A DNA stretch of 64,000 nucleotides, from contig NZ_CP080544.1 in NCBI RefSeq assembly GCF_019551435.1, positions 1,116,001-1,180,000 on the forward strand, read 5' to 3'. This DNA is from Lysobacter soyae (GTDB lineage: Bacteria; Pseudomonadota; Gammaproteobacteria; Xanthomonadales; Xanthomonadaceae). Positions 29,445 through 39,581 of this stretch are shown here, piece by piece; positions within the stretch are counted from its first letter, which is position 1, and each line of letters starts with the position of its first letter. The notes beneath the pieces were generated by a model that worked only from the letters and a program-made list of their open reading frames with translations, did no database searches and was not told where the DNA came from. Position numbers and translations under genes: made by a program.

Positions 29445-29472
29445 ACGGCAACCTCAGGGTTGCCGTTGCTTT
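29445..29472 (+). terminator. Terminator after tRNA-fMet
   Basis: ACGGCAACC (29445-29453) and GGTTGCCGT (29458-29466) form a 9-bp stem with loop TCAG, followed by TGCTTT. The tail is only moderately T-rich. The position, 18 bases after the tRNA, supports its role. Confidence 0.7.
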
Positions 29473-29494
29473 ATGAGCGACGCGTTGGGTGCGC

Positions 29495-29523
29495 TTGCCC
29501 GGGATTTTGGCGTTTGTTACAAT
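29495..29523 (+). promoter_or_regulatory. Promoter of the rimP-nusA-infB operon
   Basis: TTGCCC (29495-29500), a 17-base spacer and TACAAT (29518-29523), with TG two bases upstream of the -10 box. Transcription would start near 29530 and give a leader of about 96 bases before rimP. Confidence 0.62.
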
Positions 29524-29541
29524 CCTCGGGTGAATCCGGAA

Positions 29542-29611
29542 TGCCTGTGCTAGGCAAACCACCGAAATCCAGTTTCTTGGAGCGGGCCCATCGGGGCCTT
29601 TTTTGTTTTTT
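29542..29611 (+). promoter_or_regulatory. rimP leader with two hairpins, the second terminator-like
   Basis: A short hairpin, TGCCT/AGGCA with a 5-base loop (29542-29556), is followed by GGCCC/GGGCC around ATCG (29585-29598) and then T6-G-T6. This looks like an intrinsic terminator placed between promoter and gene, hence a possible attenuator. The ribosome site TGAGGA follows directly at 29611. NusA, encoded downstream, affects termination, so feedback control is plausible but unproven. Confidence 0.6.
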
Positions 29612-29625
29612 GAGGATTCGAAACC

Positions 29626-30195
29626 ATGACACGATCGGATCAGTTGCAGACCTTGCTCGCGCCTACGGTCGAAGCGTTGGGGCTGGAGCTGTTGGGCATT
29701 GAATACTTGCCGCAACCCGGTGGCGCATTGGTGCGCCTGTATATCGATGCCAATGCTGCCGATGCCGCCGAGGGCAAAGGCGTCGGCATCGAAGAGTGTG
29801 AATCCGTGAGCCGCGAAGTGTCGGCACAATTGGATGTTGAAGATCCGATCACAGGCAACTACACCTTGGAAGTCTCCTCACCCGGTGTGGAGCGCCCGCT
29901 GTTCACCCCGGCGCATTTCGCCAGATTCCTCGGTGAAAACGCCAAAGTCGGTTTGAAGCTGCCGCAGGATGGACGCCGTCGATTCACCGGCCGGATTATT
30001 TCGGTGGACGGCGATACGCTCGTTTTCGAGGTTGAAGGTGCCGGAGATTTCGAAGTGCGACACGAAAACATAGACAAAGCAAAGCTGGCGCCTGATTGGG
30101 CGGCACTCGGTTACGCACCGAAAGCACCCAAGGGCGCCGGTCATTCCAAACAACCCAAACAACATGGCGGCAAGAAGCCGTCGAAGTCGGAGTAA
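29626..30195 (+). CDS. rimP: Ribosome maturation factor RimP
   Basis: RimP assists assembly of the 30S subunit. The family N-terminal domain is seen in LLAPTVEALGLELLGIEYLPQ and SREVSAQLDVEDPITGNYTLEVSSPGVERPL, cited here by LELLGIEYL and SSPGVERPL. The length is 189 residues, with a Lys/Gly/His-rich tail of about 25 residues beyond the Sm-like domain. ATG at 29626 follows a GAGGA ribosome site by 9 bases. nusA begins three bases after the stop. Confidence 0.93.
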   Translation: MTRSDQLQTLLAPTVEALGLELLGIEYLPQPGGALVRLYIDANAADAAEGKGVGIEECESVSREVSAQLDVEDPITGNYTLEVSSPGVERPLFTPAHFARFLGENAKVGLKLPQDGRRRFTGRIISVDGDTLVFEVEGAGDFEVRHENIDKAKLAPDWAALGYAPKAPKGAGHSKQPKQHGGKKPSKSE

Positions 30196-30198
30196 TAG

Positions 30199-31686
30199 AT
30201 GAGCAAGGAACTTTTGCTGGTCGTCGAGGCGGTCGCAAACGAAAAAGGCGTGCCCGAACGCGTGATTCTGGAAGCCATCGAAGCCGCGCTCGCTTCGGCG
30301 GCGAAGAAGCGTTACGTCGATCAAGACGTTGCCGTGCGCGTGTCCATCAATCCGAAGGACGGCAGCTATGAAACCTTCCGTCGTTGGGAAGTGGTCGCCG
30401 ACGACGTGGTGATGGAATCGCCCGATCGCCAACTGCGATTGATGGATGCCGTTGACGAAAGCGAAGGCGTCGAAGTCGGCGATTTCATCGAAGAGCCGAT
30501 CGACAATGCCGAATTCGGCCGCATCGCCGCGCAAGCTGCCAAACAGGTGATTGTCCAGCGCGTCCGCGAAGCCGAACGCATGCAAGTGGTCGAGGCCTGG
30601 CAAGACCGCGTCGGTGAACTCGTCACCGGTACGGTCAAGCGTGTTGAACGCGGCAACATTTACGTGGATCTCGGTGGCAACGCCGAAGGTTTCATCGCCA
30701 AAGACAAAGGCATTCCGCGCGACGCGTTGCGCACCGGCGACCGTGTGCGCGGTTACTTGTATGACGTGCGCAGCGAGCCGCGCGGTCCGCAGTTGTTCGT
30801 CAGCCGCGCCGCGCCGGAATTCATGATGGAACTGTTCCGTCTTGAAGTGCCGGAAGTGGGCCAGGGCTTGGTGGAAATCAAAGCCTGCGCACGTGATCCG
30901 GGTGACCGCGCGAAAATCGCCGTGCTGGCGCATGACACGCGTACGGATCCCATCGGCGCCTGTATCGGCATGCGCGGCTCGCGTGTGCAAGCGGTGACCA
31001 ACGAGCTCAATGGCGAGCGCGTCGACATCGTCCTATGGAGCGACAACGTCGCCCAGTTCGTGATCAACGCCATGGCGCCGGCAGAAGTGCAGTCGATCAT
31101 CGTGGATGAAGACAAGCACGCCATGGATTTGGCGGTCTCCGAAGAAAAGCTCGCGCAAGCCATCGGTCGCGGCGGTCAAAACGTGCGTCTCGCCAGCCGC
31201 CTTACCGGTTGGCAGCTGAACGTCATGACCGCCGACCAAGTGCAGGCCAAGTCGGAAGCAGAGCAAGCCGTTGCGCGTCAGTTGTTTATGGAGAAGCTCG
31301 AAGTCGACGAAGAAATCGCCGGCATCCTGGTCAGCGAAGGCTTCAGCACGGTTGAAGAAATCGCCTATGTCCCGGTGGGCGAGCTGTTGGCCGTCGAGGG
31401 CTTTGATGAAGACATCGTTGAAGAGTTGCGTGCGCGTGCGCGCGACGCGCTCTTGAACGAAGCATTGGCTGCCGAAGAAGGTCTGGAAGACGGTCAGCCG
31501 GCCGAAGATTTGTTGACGCTGGACGGCATGGATGAAGCCACTGCTTATGTGTTGGCATCGCGTGGTGTCCGCACCCGCGACGATCTGGCCGAATTGGCCG
31601 TCGACGAAATCACGGACATCGAAGACATGGACGAAGCACGTGCTGCGGCCTTGATCATGGAAGCCCGCAAGCATTGGTTCGAATGA
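30199..31686 (+). CDS. nusA: Transcription termination/antitermination factor NusA
   Basis: NusA binds RNA polymerase and nascent RNA and modulates pausing, termination and antitermination. Order: N-terminal polymerase-binding domain (about 1-125), S1 domain (about 135-200, TGTVKRVERGNIYVDLGG), two KH domains (about 230-345, with GACIGMRGSRVQAV and AIGRGGQNVRLASR), and two acidic C-terminal helix-hairpin repeats (about 360-490). The 495-residue length matches the E. coli protein. Confidence 0.96.
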   Translation: MSKELLLVVEAVANEKGVPERVILEAIEAALASAAKKRYVDQDVAVRVSINPKDGSYETFRRWEVVADDVVMESPDRQLRLMDAVDESEGVEVGDFIEEPIDNAEFGRIAAQAAKQVIVQRVREAERMQVVEAWQDRVGELVTGTVKRVERGNIYVDLGGNAEGFIAKDKGIPRDALRTGDRVRGYLYDVRSEPRGPQLFVSRAAPEFMMELFRLEVPEVGQGLVEIKACARDPGDRAKIAVLAHDTRTDPIGACIGMRGSRVQAVTNELNGERVDIVLWSDNVAQFVINAMAPAEVQSIIVDEDKHAMDLAVSEEKLAQAIGRGGQNVRLASRLTGWQLNVMTADQVQAKSEAEQAVARQLFMEKLEVDEEIAGILVSEGFSTVEEIAYVPVGELLAVEGFDEDIVEELRARARDALLNEALAAEEGLEDGQPAEDLLTLDGMDEATAYVLASRGVRTRDDLAELAVDEITDIEDMDEARAAALIMEARKHWFE

Positions 31687-31701
31687 ACATGACAGTCATG
31701 T
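31687..31701. repeat. 15-base inverted repeat directly after the nusA stop
   Basis: ACATGAC (31687-31693) and GTCATGT (31695-31701) flank a single central A. The odd centre and short loop favour a DNA-binding site over an RNA hairpin. It begins on the base after the nusA TGA, in the 67-base gap before infB. Confidence 0.45.
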
Positions 31702-31753
31702 CTTGACTACTCATTTACGGCTGCCGCAAGGCGCCTCATAAAACGGAATACGC

Positions 31754-34372
31754 ATGTCGCAAAACACCACCATCCGCAAACTCGCCGAACTGGTCAACAC
31801 GCCGGTTGAGAAGTTGCTTGTGCAGCTTGCTGAAGCGGGCATGCCTTTTGACAACGCCGATCAGGAAGTCACCAGCGCACAGAAAGTGAAGCTGTTGGGC
31901 TTCTTGCGCCGCACGCACGGACGCGCTGAAGCCGCTGGCGAGACCGAACAGGCGCCGAAAAAGATCACGCTGTCGCGTCGCAAGGTCGAAGAGATCACGG
32001 TCGGCGGGGGCAAGAACAAGTCGACGGTCGATGTCGTGGTTCGCAAGAAGGTCTTAGTGCGTCCGACCGAAGCCAAGGCTGCGGCTCCCGTGACCGACGA
32101 ACAGGCTGAAATCCAGCGCAAGCTGGAAGAGTCGCGTCAACGCAATCGGGAAGAGCAAGAGCGTTTGGCCGAACAAGATCGACTCCTGCGCGAAAAAATC
32201 GAGGCGGACAAGCTGGCGCTGGAAGAAGCCAAGCGCGCTGCCGAAGCGGCAGCGGCGCAAGCGGCCTTGGACGTCTCGACGGGTCGTGGCACGCGCAACG
32301 ACGATGATGCCCAAGGTTCGTCGCGCCAGAAGCCGGCAGCGGCAAAGCCGTCGCCGGCCAAGAAACCGACCCGCGACGATCGTTCGACCGGTGCGCAGAA
32401 CAAAAAGGGCACCAGTCGTGGTGACAACGGCATGGGCGCCACGCCGGAAGACGACGACAATGCCGCGCGTTTCGCCGGCAAGATGCATCTGTCGGCGCAG
32501 GATCGTGCCCGTCGCGGACCCGCGGTCCGCGGCAAAGCGAAACCGCATCGCCCGGAACAGGTCCGTACCGGTTCGGGTGACCACGGGTTCCAACGTCCGA
32601 CTGCGCCGATCATCCGCGAAATTCAGATCGGTGACGCGATCACGGTGTCCGACTTGGCGCAAAAGCTTGCGCTCAAGGGCGGTGACGTGGTCAAGGCGCT
32701 GTTCAAGATGGGCGTGATGGCCACCGTCAATCAGTCCATTGATCACGACACGGCGGCATTGGTGACGGAAGAGCTCGGCCACAAGGCCATGCGCGCCACC
32801 GATAACGATGCCGAAAGCGATTTGTTGGCCCACGTCGAAGACGACAACGGTGAAGCGCAAACCCCGCGTCCGCCGGTCGTGACGATCATGGGTCACGTTG
32901 ACCACGGCAAGACGTCTTTGCTTGATTACATCCGTCGCACCAAGGTTGCCAACGGCGAAGCCGGTGGCATTACGCAGCACATCGGTGCCTACCATGTTGA
33001 AACGCCGAAAGGCGTCATCAGCTTCCTGGATACGCCGGGCCACGCTGCGTTCACATCGATGCGTGCACGAGGCGCGAAGCTGACCGATATCGTGGTGTTG
33101 GTTGTCGCAGCAGATGACGGTGTGATGCCGCAAACGCAAGAAGCGATCCAGCACGCACGTGCAGCCAAGGTGCCGCTGATCGTCGCCATCAACAAGATCG
33201 ACAAGAGCGATGCCAACCCGATGAACGTCAAGAATGAACTCTTGACGCATGAAGTCGTGTCCGAAGATTTCGGTGGCGACACGCAGATGGTTGAAATCTC
33301 GGCCAAGACCGGTCAAGGCATCGACGACTTGTTGGATGCCATCTCGTTGCAATCCGAAGTCTTGGAGCTCAAAGCCGTGGCAACAGGCCGCGCGCAAGGC
33401 ATCGTGATCGAATCCACGCTCGACAAGGGCAGGGGTCCCGTGGCAACCGTGCTTGTTCAGCGCGGCGTGCTGGAGAAGGGCGATTACTTGGTCTGCGGCG
33501 TGCAATATGGCCGCGTCCGCGCGCTGTTCGACGAAACGGGCACCAATGTGACCAGCGCCGGTCCTTCGATCCCCGTGCAGTTGCTGGGCTTGTCCGGTGT
33601 GCCGGATGCGGGTGACGACTTCGTGGTGGTTGCCGATGAACGCTTGGCGAAGGACGTCGCGCAACAGCGCGACGCGAAACGTCGCGAAACGCGTTTGGTC
33701 GCACAAGGCGGCAACCGCATGGAAGACATCATGGCGCAAATGGGCGAAGGTGCTTCCCAGCAGACCCTCAACCTTGTGGTCAAGGCGGATGTCCATGGCA
33801 CCTTCCAGGCGCTGCGTGAAGCGCTGACCGGTCTGTCCAACAACCAGATCCGGATCAATGTGATCGGTGGCGGCGTCGGCGGCATCACCGATTCCGATGC
33901 GCAATTGGCGGCCACGTCGAAAGCGGCAATCATCGGTTTCAACGTCCGTGCGGATGCAACGGCCAAGCGCACGATCGACACACATGGTTTGGATGTGCGT
34001 TATTTCTCGATCATCTACGACGTCATCGATCAGGTGAAGCAAATTGCTTCTGGCGTACTGGGCAAGGAAATCCGCGAGGAGATCATCGGTACTGCGGCGG
34101 TGCAGCAAGTCTTCCGTCATTCGAAGTTCGGCTCGATCGCCGGCAGTGTCGTCATCGAAGGTGTCATCCGTCGCGGCAAGCCGGTTCGCGTGCTGCGCGA
34201 CAGCACCGTGATCTTCGAAGGCGACCTCGATTCCTTGCGTCGCTTCCAAGAAAATGTCGATGAAGTGAAGCAGGGCACCGAGTGCGGTATCGGCGTGAAG
34301 GGTTACGATCAGGTGCGCCCGGGCGACCAGATCGAATGCTTCGAGCGCATTGAAGTTCAGCGCACTCTCTGA
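31754..34372 (+). CDS. infB: Translation initiation factor IF-2
   Basis: IF-2 is the GTPase that brings initiator tRNA to the 30S subunit and promotes subunit joining. The N-terminal IF2_N domain ([21 protein letters not shown]) is followed by a charged helical and Lys/Arg/Asp-rich linker. The G domain follows: GHVDHGKTS near residue 380, [13 protein letters not shown] and SAKTG. C-terminal domains with the fMet-tRNA-binding region end the 872-residue protein. The stop overlaps the rbfA ATG by one base. Confidence 0.96.
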   Translation: MSQNTTIRKLAELVNTPVEKLLVQLAEAGMPFDNADQEVTSAQKVKLLGFLRRTHGRAEAAGETEQAPKKITLSRRKVEEITVGGGKNKSTVDVVVRKKVLVRPTEAKAAAPVTDEQAEIQRKLEESRQRNREEQERLAEQDRLLREKIEADKLALEEAKRAAEAAAAQAALDVSTGRGTRNDDDAQGSSRQKPAAAKPSPAKKPTRDDRSTGAQNKKGTSRGDNGMGATPEDDDNAARFAGKMHLSAQDRARRGPAVRGKAKPHRPEQVRTGSGDHGFQRPTAPIIREIQIGDAITVSDLAQKLALKGGDVVKALFKMGVMATVNQSIDHDTAALVTEELGHKAMRATDNDAESDLLAHVEDDNGEAQTPRPPVVTIMGHVDHGKTSLLDYIRRTKVANGEAGGITQHIGAYHVETPKGVISFLDTPGHAAFTSMRARGAKLTDIVVLVVAADDGVMPQTQEAIQHARAAKVPLIVAINKIDKSDANPMNVKNELLTHEVVSEDFGGDTQMVEISAKTGQGIDDLLDAISLQSEVLELKAVATGRAQGIVIESTLDKGRGPVATVLVQRGVLEKGDYLVCGVQYGRVRALFDETGTNVTSAGPSIPVQLLGLSGVPDAGDDFVVVADERLAKDVAQQRDAKRRETRLVAQGGNRMEDIMAQMGEGASQQTLNLVVKADVHGTFQALREALTGLSNNQIRINVIGGGVGGITDSDAQLAATSKAAIIGFNVRADATAKRTIDTHGLDVRYFSIIYDVIDQVKQIASGVLGKEIREEIIGTAAVQQVFRHSKFGSIAGSVVIEGVIRRGKPVRVLRDSTVIFEGDLDSLRRFQENVDEVKQGTECGIGVKGYDQVRPGDQIECFERIEVQRTL

Positions 34373-34776
34373 TGGCAGGCCGCAAGTCCTTCCATCGCAG
34401 TGACCGCGTCGCGGCGCAATTGCGTCGCGACGTGGGTACGCTCGTTCACAATGCGATGCGCGAGTACGGCTTGCCTTCCGTCAGCGTGTCTGACGTAGAG
34501 GTGACGCGCGACCTCGCGCATGCCAAGGTGTTCGTCACCGCGTTCGAAAAAGCCTCGGCATTGGAAACGCTGAAGGCCTTGCAGCAACTGTCGAAAGAGC
34601 TGCGCAAAGCGCTGGCGCACATGATGAAGCTCCGTCATGTGCCCGAGCTGCATTTTTTCTACGACGAATCGCTCGATCGCGGCGAGCATATCGAAACCTT
34701 GTTGCGGCAATTGCCCGCTTCCGACATCGCAGATGCCGATGACGAAGCGGATGAAGTCGACGACTCAGAACACTGA
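34372..34776 (+). CDS. rbfA: 30S ribosome-binding factor A
   Basis: RbfA is a KH-fold protein needed for 16S rRNA 5-prime end maturation and cold growth. Typical stretches: [34 protein letters not shown] and [16 protein letters not shown]. The length is 134 residues, with an acidic tail. ATG at 34372 shares its A with the infB stop. Confidence 0.94.
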   Translation: MAGRKSFHRSDRVAAQLRRDVGTLVHNAMREYGLPSVSVSDVEVTRDLAHAKVFVTAFEKASALETLKALQQLSKELRKALAHMMKLRHVPELHFFYDESLDRGEHIETLLRQLPASDIADADDEADEVDDSEH

Positions 34777-34823
34777 CGCATGATGCCGGCGGGTTTCCGC
34801 CGCATTGCGTCTACAATCGCCGA

Positions 34824-35801
34824 ATGACGCAAACGTCGCGCCGCATCCGTTATCGACCCTTGCACGGCATATTGCTGTTGGACAAGGCGCGCGGCCCCAG
34901 TTCAAATCAGGCGTTGCAGCGCGTGCGGCGCTTATTTCAGGCCGAGAAAGCCGGTCATACGGGCTCGTTGGATCCCTTGGCCACCGGGTTGCTGCCCGTG
35001 TGTTTCGGCGAAGCCACCAAGATCGCCGGGGGATTGCTGGGCGCCAGGAAGGCCTACGAAACCGTGGCCCGTTTGGGCGTGGTCACCGACACAGATGACG
35101 CCGAAGGGGAGATCCTGCGCAGCTGTGACGTGCCGGATTTGACGCTGGACCAAATACAAACCGCACTTGCCGAGTTGACCGGGCACTTGCAGCAAGTTCC
35201 GCCGATCTACTCGGCACTCAAGCGCGGCGGCGAACCCTTGTATGCGAAGGCGCGTCGCGGCGAAGCAATCGACATCGCGCCTCGTGCGGTCGACGTACAT
35301 GCGTTCGAGCTCGTCGGTGCGGGCGATTTGCTGGAGAACGTCCCGCTGTTGAGATTGCACGTCGAGTGCGGTTCCGGCACCTACGTTCGAAGCCTTGTGC
35401 GGGATCTGGGCGAAAAATTGGGCTGCGGTGCGCATGTCGCCGAATTGCGACGTCTGTGGGTGGATCCCTTCCGCGAGCCGCGGATGTGGACCTACGAAGC
35501 GCTGCAAGACATGGTGGAGCGCGGCGGGCTGCAGACCTTGGATGCGTGTCTCCTGCCCATTGAGACGGGTTTGACGGCGTGGCCCGAAGTGACGGTTACC
35601 GCCAATCAAGCCTTGGCGTTGGCTCGAGGCCAGCGGGTGGAGGCGGCCTTCCCGCATGAGGGCGAAGTCGCCATTTTCGACAAGACGGGGAAAGCTCTGG
35701 GTCTTGGTTGGGTCGACGAAACAGGCACGCTCAAGCCGAAACGCCTGTTTGTGTGGACTGCACATCTGGCCAAGACCGAGACCGCGCAACCCGGCGTGTG
35801 A
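34824..35801 (+). CDS. truB: tRNA pseudouridine(55) synthase
   Basis: TruB makes pseudouridine 55 in the T loop of all tRNAs. The catalytic Asp is D50 in [11 protein letters not shown]. The N-terminus [17 protein letters not shown] is typical (usual KP replaced by KA). A PUA-like C-terminal domain completes the 325 residues. A -10-like TACAAT at 34812-34817 lies 6 bases before the ATG, and a 5-bp hairpin (GGCGG/CCGCC, 34788-34801) precedes it, so a separate leaderless transcript is possible beside read-through from rimP. Confidence 0.95.
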   Translation: MTQTSRRIRYRPLHGILLLDKARGPSSNQALQRVRRLFQAEKAGHTGSLDPLATGLLPVCFGEATKIAGGLLGARKAYETVARLGVVTDTDDAEGEILRSCDVPDLTLDQIQTALAELTGHLQQVPPIYSALKRGGEPLYAKARRGEAIDIAPRAVDVHAFELVGAGDLLENVPLLRLHVECGSGTYVRSLVRDLGEKLGCGAHVAELRRLWVDPFREPRMWTYEALQDMVERGGLQTLDACLLPIETGLTAWPEVTVTANQALALARGQRVEAAFPHEGEVAIFDKTGKALGLGWVDETGTLKPKRLFVWTAHLAKTETAQPGV

Positions 35802-35827
35802 CACAGGTCCGCCGCTTGACGTACAAT
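35798..35827 (+). promoter_or_regulatory. Candidate rpsO promoter
   Basis: GTGACA (35798-35803, 5 of 6 matches to the -35 consensus) and TACAAT (35822-35827), separated by 18 bases. Transcription would start near 35834, leaving a leader of about 100 bases. That leader contains the hairpins CCCATG/CATGGG (35835-35851) and TCCGG/CCGGA (35879-35896). Confidence 0.6.
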
Positions 35828-35936
35828 ATGTGCGCCCATGTATCGCATGGGCATTTCTTTCACGGCGATATACACGGTGTCCGGCCGCCGAACCGGATTC
35901 CTGTGATATGCGCATCTGATAAAGGTACTCAAGGCA

Positions 35937-36197
35937 ATGTCCATCGACACCAGCAAGATCATTGAAGAAAACAAGCGTGGCGCCAACGACACCGGCTCGC
36001 CGGAAGTCCAAGTCGCGCTGCTTACCGCACGCATCGAAATGCTGACCGGTCACTTCAAGACGCACAAACAAGATCACCATAGCCGCCGCGGTTTGTTGAA
36101 ACTTGTCAACACCCGTCGCAGCTTGCTCGACTATCTGCACCGTAAGGACGCAGAAAGGTACAAGGCTTTGATCCAGAAGTTGGGTCTGCGCCGCTAA
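35937..36197 (+). CDS. rpsO: 30S ribosomal protein S15
   Basis: S15 is a primary 16S rRNA-binding protein of the platform. The family pattern is clear: [18 protein letters not shown]-type start (here [18 protein letters not shown]), [16 protein letters not shown] and [12 protein letters not shown]. The length is 86 residues with the initiator Met, near the usual 89. Many bacteria let S15 repress its own mRNA through a leader structure, and a structured leader is present here. A strong terminator separates it from pnp. Confidence 0.96.
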   Translation: MSIDTSKIIEENKRGANDTGSPEVQVALLTARIEMLTGHFKTHKQDHHSRRGLLKLVNTRRSLLDYLHRKDAERYKALIQKLGLRR

Positions 36198-36208
36198 GGC
36201 AACACACA

Positions 36209-36236
36209 CCGCGGCCTCATGGCCGCGGTTTTATTT
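36209..36236 (+). terminator. Rho-independent terminator between rpsO and pnp
   Basis: CCGCGGCC (36209-36216) and GGCCGCGG (36221-36228) form a perfect 8-bp stem with loop TCAT, followed by TTTTATTT. It starts 12 bases after the rpsO stop, like the rpsO terminator of E. coli, which is partly read through into pnp. Confidence 0.88.
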
Positions 36237-36301
36237 GTGCAACATCAAATTCGCTCGGGCAGGGGCCCGGCGAAAACCATGAAACCAAGGATCAAACCAT
36301 C

Positions 36302-38416
36302 GTGGCAAAAATCACCAAGAGCTTCCAGTACGGCGGTCGCACCGTCACCCTTGAAACCGGCGAAGTCGCACGCCAAGCCGGCGGCGCCGTCATGGTTTCG
36401 GTTGATGGCACCGTCGTGCTCGCAACCGCCGTTTGTGCAAAGTCGGCTCGTGAAGGGCAAGACTTCTTCCCGCTGACGGTCGATTACCAAGAGAAGTTCT
36501 ATGCCGGTGGCCGCATCCCGGGCGGTTTCTTCAAGCGCGAAGGTCGCCCCACTGAAAAGGAAACTTTGATTTCGCGTTTGATCGATCGTCCGATCCGTCC
36601 TTTGTTCCCCGAGGAATACAAGAACGAAGTCCAAATCATTGTCACGTTGATGTCGTTGAACCCGGAAGTCGAAGGTGACATTCCGGCGCTCATCGGCGCC
36701 TCGGCCGCGTTGTCGCTGTGCGGTTCGCCGTTCCAAGGTCCGATCGCCGCCGCCAAGGTGGGTTATGCAAACGGCCAATACATCTTGAATCCGAGTGTCG
36801 AGCAACTGAAGACCTCGGAACTCGAGTTGGTGGTTGCGGGCACGCAAGACGCCGTTTTGATGGTTGAATCCGAAGCCAAAGAATTGTCGGAAGACGTCAT
36901 GTTGGGCGCGGTGATGTTCGGTCATCGCGAGTCGCAAGTCGTGATCAATGCCATCAAGGAAATGGTTGCGGAAGCCGGCGTCAAAGCCTCCGATTGGGAA
37001 GCACCGGCCAAGAACGAATCCTTGATCAGCGAATTGGCGCACGCCATCGGCGACCGCATGAAGCAAGCCTACTCGATCATCGAAAAGGCCGATCGTCGCG
37101 TCACCTTGGGCAACCTGCGAAAGGAAATCTCCGAGCTGCTGAATCCCAAGGGCGAAACCGCCGGCTGGACCCCGGGCGATGTCGGCAAGGAATTCGGTGA
37201 GCAGGAATACAGCACCATGCGTAATTCGGTGCTGCAAACCAAAAAGCGCATCGACGGTCGCGGTCTGACCGACGTCCGCCCGATTTCCGTCAAGGTCGGT
37301 GTGTTGCCGCGCGTGCACGGCTCCGCGCTGTTCACCCGTGGCGAAACCCAAGCCCTGGTGGTGACCACGCTCGGTACCGCACGTGATGGCCAGATCATCG
37401 ACGACGTCGCCGGTGAGTGGAAAGAAAACTTCATGTTCCACTACAACTTCCCGCCTTACTCCGTCGGTGAAACGGGTCGCTTCGGTGCGCCGAAGCGTCG
37501 TGAGATCGGCCATGGCCGCCTTGCCAAGCGCGGCGTGTTGGCCATGATGCCGTCGCTGGAAGAGTTCCCGTACACGGTTCGCGTGGTCTCGGAAATCACC
37601 GAATCCAATGGATCTTCGTCGATGGCCTCGGTCTGTGGTTCGTCCTTGGCTTTGATGGACGCCGGTGTGCCGGTGAAGCGTCCGGTGGCGGGTATCGCCA
37701 TGGGTCTGGTCAAGGAAGGCAACGACTACGTCGTGTTGTCCGACATCCTGGGTGATGAAGATCACCTCGGCGACATGGACTTCAAGGTGGCCGGTTCCGA
37801 AGCAGGCGTCACCGCTTTGCAAATGGACATCAAAATCCAAGGCATCACCGAAGAAATCATGAAGGTTGCCTTGGCTCAAGCCAAAGAAGGCCGTCTGCAT
37901 ATCCTCGGTGAAATGTCCAAAGCCCTGACGAGCGCACGTTCGGAACTCTCCGAATTCGCCCCGCGTCTGTTGACCATCAAGATCCACCCGGACAAGATCC
38001 GCGAAGTGATCGGCAAAGGCGGCGCCACGATTCAAGGCATCACCAAGGAAACGGGCACGCAGATCGACATCCAAGACGATGGCACGATCACCATCGCCTC
38101 GGTCAACAACGCGGCCGCCATGGCTGCGAAGACCCGCATCGAACAAATCACCAGCGATGTCGAACCGGGCCGCGTTTACGAAGGCAAGGTTGCCAAGATC
38201 ATGGACTTCGGTGCATTTGTCACCATCCTGCCGGGCAAAGACGGCTTGGTTCACGTGTCGCAAATTTCCAACGAACGTGTGGAAAAAGTCAGCGACAAGT
38301 TGAAGGAAGGCGATCTGGTCAAGGTCAAAGTGTTGGAAGTCGACAAGCAAGGTCGTATCCGCTTGTCCATGAAGGCATTGGATGAAGAAGCTGGTGAGGC
38401 TGCTGCAGCCGAATAA
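36302..38416 (+). CDS. pnp: Polyribonucleotide nucleotidyltransferase (PNPase)
   Basis: PNPase degrades RNA 3-prime to 5-prime by phosphorolysis and works in the degradosome. Order: two RNase PH-like domains (about 10-145 and 320-470, with [12 protein letters not shown] and [13 protein letters not shown]), a helical linker, KH (about 555-610, [12 protein letters not shown]) and S1 (about 620-690, [18 protein letters not shown]). The length is 704 residues. The start is GTG at 36302 with AAGGA ten bases upstream. A small hairpin, CGGGC/GCCCG (36256-36269), lies in the leader. Confidence 0.96.
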   Translation: MAKITKSFQYGGRTVTLETGEVARQAGGAVMVSVDGTVVLATAVCAKSAREGQDFFPLTVDYQEKFYAGGRIPGGFFKREGRPTEKETLISRLIDRPIRPLFPEEYKNEVQIIVTLMSLNPEVEGDIPALIGASAALSLCGSPFQGPIAAAKVGYANGQYILNPSVEQLKTSELELVVAGTQDAVLMVESEAKELSEDVMLGAVMFGHRESQVVINAIKEMVAEAGVKASDWEAPAKNESLISELAHAIGDRMKQAYSIIEKADRRVTLGNLRKEISELLNPKGETAGWTPGDVGKEFGEQEYSTMRNSVLQTKKRIDGRGLTDVRPISVKVGVLPRVHGSALFTRGETQALVVTTLGTARDGQIIDDVAGEWKENFMFHYNFPPYSVGETGRFGAPKRREIGHGRLAKRGVLAMMPSLEEFPYTVRVVSEITESNGSSSMASVCGSSLALMDAGVPVKRPVAGIAMGLVKEGNDYVVLSDILGDEDHLGDMDFKVAGSEAGVTALQMDIKIQGITEEIMKVALAQAKEGRLHILGEMSKALTSARSELSEFAPRLLTIKIHPDKIREVIGKGGATIQGITKETGTQIDIQDDGTITIASVNNAAAMAAKTRIEQITSDVEPGRVYEGKVAKIMDFGAFVTILPGKDGLVHVSQISNERVEKVSDKLKEGDLVKVKVLEVDKQGRIRLSMKALDEEAGEAAAAE

Positions 38417-38438
38417 GCCGCTGCGCATCGGCACACGA

Positions 38439-38468
38439 AAAAAACGGGCCTTTGGGCCCGTTTTTTTT
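38439..38468. terminator. Bidirectional terminator between pnp and the DegV gene
   Basis: CGGGCC (38445-38450) and GGCCCG (38455-38460) pair around TTTG, with an A-tract before and a run of eight T after. It can therefore terminate on both strands between the convergent genes. Confidence 0.9.
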
Positions 38469-38534
38469 ATCCCTCAACGTTGCTTTCGAGCCGGACGAAA
38501 TGCCGCGCGCGCCCTCGTACAGAATCTGACGGAC

Positions 38535-39479
38535 TTAGTCGAAGCTACTCATGTTTTCCTGCGCGAACGACACTGTCAACGTGCCCGCACCGATGTTGAT
38601 CAGACCGGTCAAGCTCATCATCGCCTCGAGCAAGGTCACGCCGTTGTTCGCACAAGCCTGCTTGAGGCTGGCATAGCCCGGCAGCTTGCGCATCTCATCC
38701 AGATGGCCGCCGTAGCTGATCGACACAACCGGCGCCAAGAGTCCCTGGCCGACAGCACGCGTGACGTGGTTGAACATCTTTTCACAGGCCGGTTCGAACC
38801 CGCGGATTTTGGCAATCGGCTTGGTCACACCGCGATTGGCGTACAGCAGGGGTTTGATATCCAGCGTGGTGCCGAGTGCCGCACTGAATAGACTGACGCT
38901 GCGATCACCCTTGGCGCGACCGCGGTTGCGCACGTAGTAAAGGTCCGGGGTCACGAGCATGGCATGCGTATTCGCGGTGACTCGATCGATGCGAGTGCGA
39001 ATGGATTGCATGGAGGTGCCGTTATGTCGCAAATTGACGGCTTCCCATGCGGCAATGGCTTGGCCGGAAAACAGACTGCCGGTGTCGACGACGCGCATGT
39101 TGAAAGGCGTGGTATGACCGGCGGCCTCACGGACCGCGTGATAGTCACTCAAAATCTTGAAACTGGCTTGGACGCAGCGTTCGTAAATCGGACTTCTTGA
39201 AGCGGCAATGGTCTGAACCATCACATAGTCGTAATCCACAACGAGTTGATTCAGGAACAACTCGGAAATCTGCTCGACCGTGTAAGGAATGGTTTCAGCT
39301 TCGGCGGCATCCTTGGCGATGCCGCTTTCAAGAAATTGCTCAATCACCGCATCTTGGCGGTTGTCATTGATCAGTTGATCGCCGATGCGGACCGCAATCG
39401 GCAAAACGACGATGTTTTCCTGCTCGATGATCGACTGCGGCAAATCGCAACCGGCGTCGACAACATATCCAATGCGCAT
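38535..39479 (-). CDS. DegV family (fatty-acid-binding) protein
   Basis: DegV proteins bind fatty acids; in Firmicutes the FakB members present them to a kinase for phosphorylation. Recognisable are the N-terminal VDAGCDLPQ and VLPIAVRIGDQ, and the lipid-site region VVDTGSLFSGQA. At 314 residues it is somewhat longer than the usual 280-290. ATG at 39479 is a good start. No FakA-like kinase is nearby, so the partner is unknown. It lies downstream of dinB on the same strand, with a 102-base gap holding no clear signal. Confidence 0.85.
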   Translation of the reverse strand: MRIGYVVDAGCDLPQSIIEQENIVVLPIAVRIGDQLINDNRQDAVIEQFLESGIAKDAAEAETIPYTVEQISELFLNQLVVDYDYVMVQTIAASRSPIYERCVQASFKILSDYHAVREAAGHTTPFNMRVVDTGSLFSGQAIAAWEAVNLRHNGTSMQSIRTRIDRVTANTHAMLVTPDLYYVRNRGRAKGDRSVSLFSAALGTTLDIKPLLYANRGVTKPIAKIRGFEPACEKMFNHVTRAVGQGLLAPVVSISYGGHLDEMRKLPGYASLKQACANNGVTLLEAMMSLTGLINIGAGTLTVSFAQENMSSFD

Positions 39480-39581
39480 GGCGTGGCAACCTCGGTGAAA
39501 GCACTTAACAAGCGTAACCTGAATTCGACAGGCTTTCCGTATCGAAACCGGCGTTGGTCTGCGAATTTTTCCGTAGGGTTG

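Noticed and set aside
31703-31742. TTGACT and CATAAA as a promoter for infB
   Set aside because: The spacing is 28 bases, too long for a sigma-70 promoter, and infB is expected to be read from the rimP promoter.
32054-34249. Reverse-strand open frame of 731 codons opposite infB
   Set aside because: It is a shadow of infB produced by codon bias; composition is His/Arg-rich and no family is recognisable.
36245-38434. Reverse-strand open frame of 729 codons opposite pnp
   Set aside because: It is an antisense shadow of the conserved pnp gene, despite its length.
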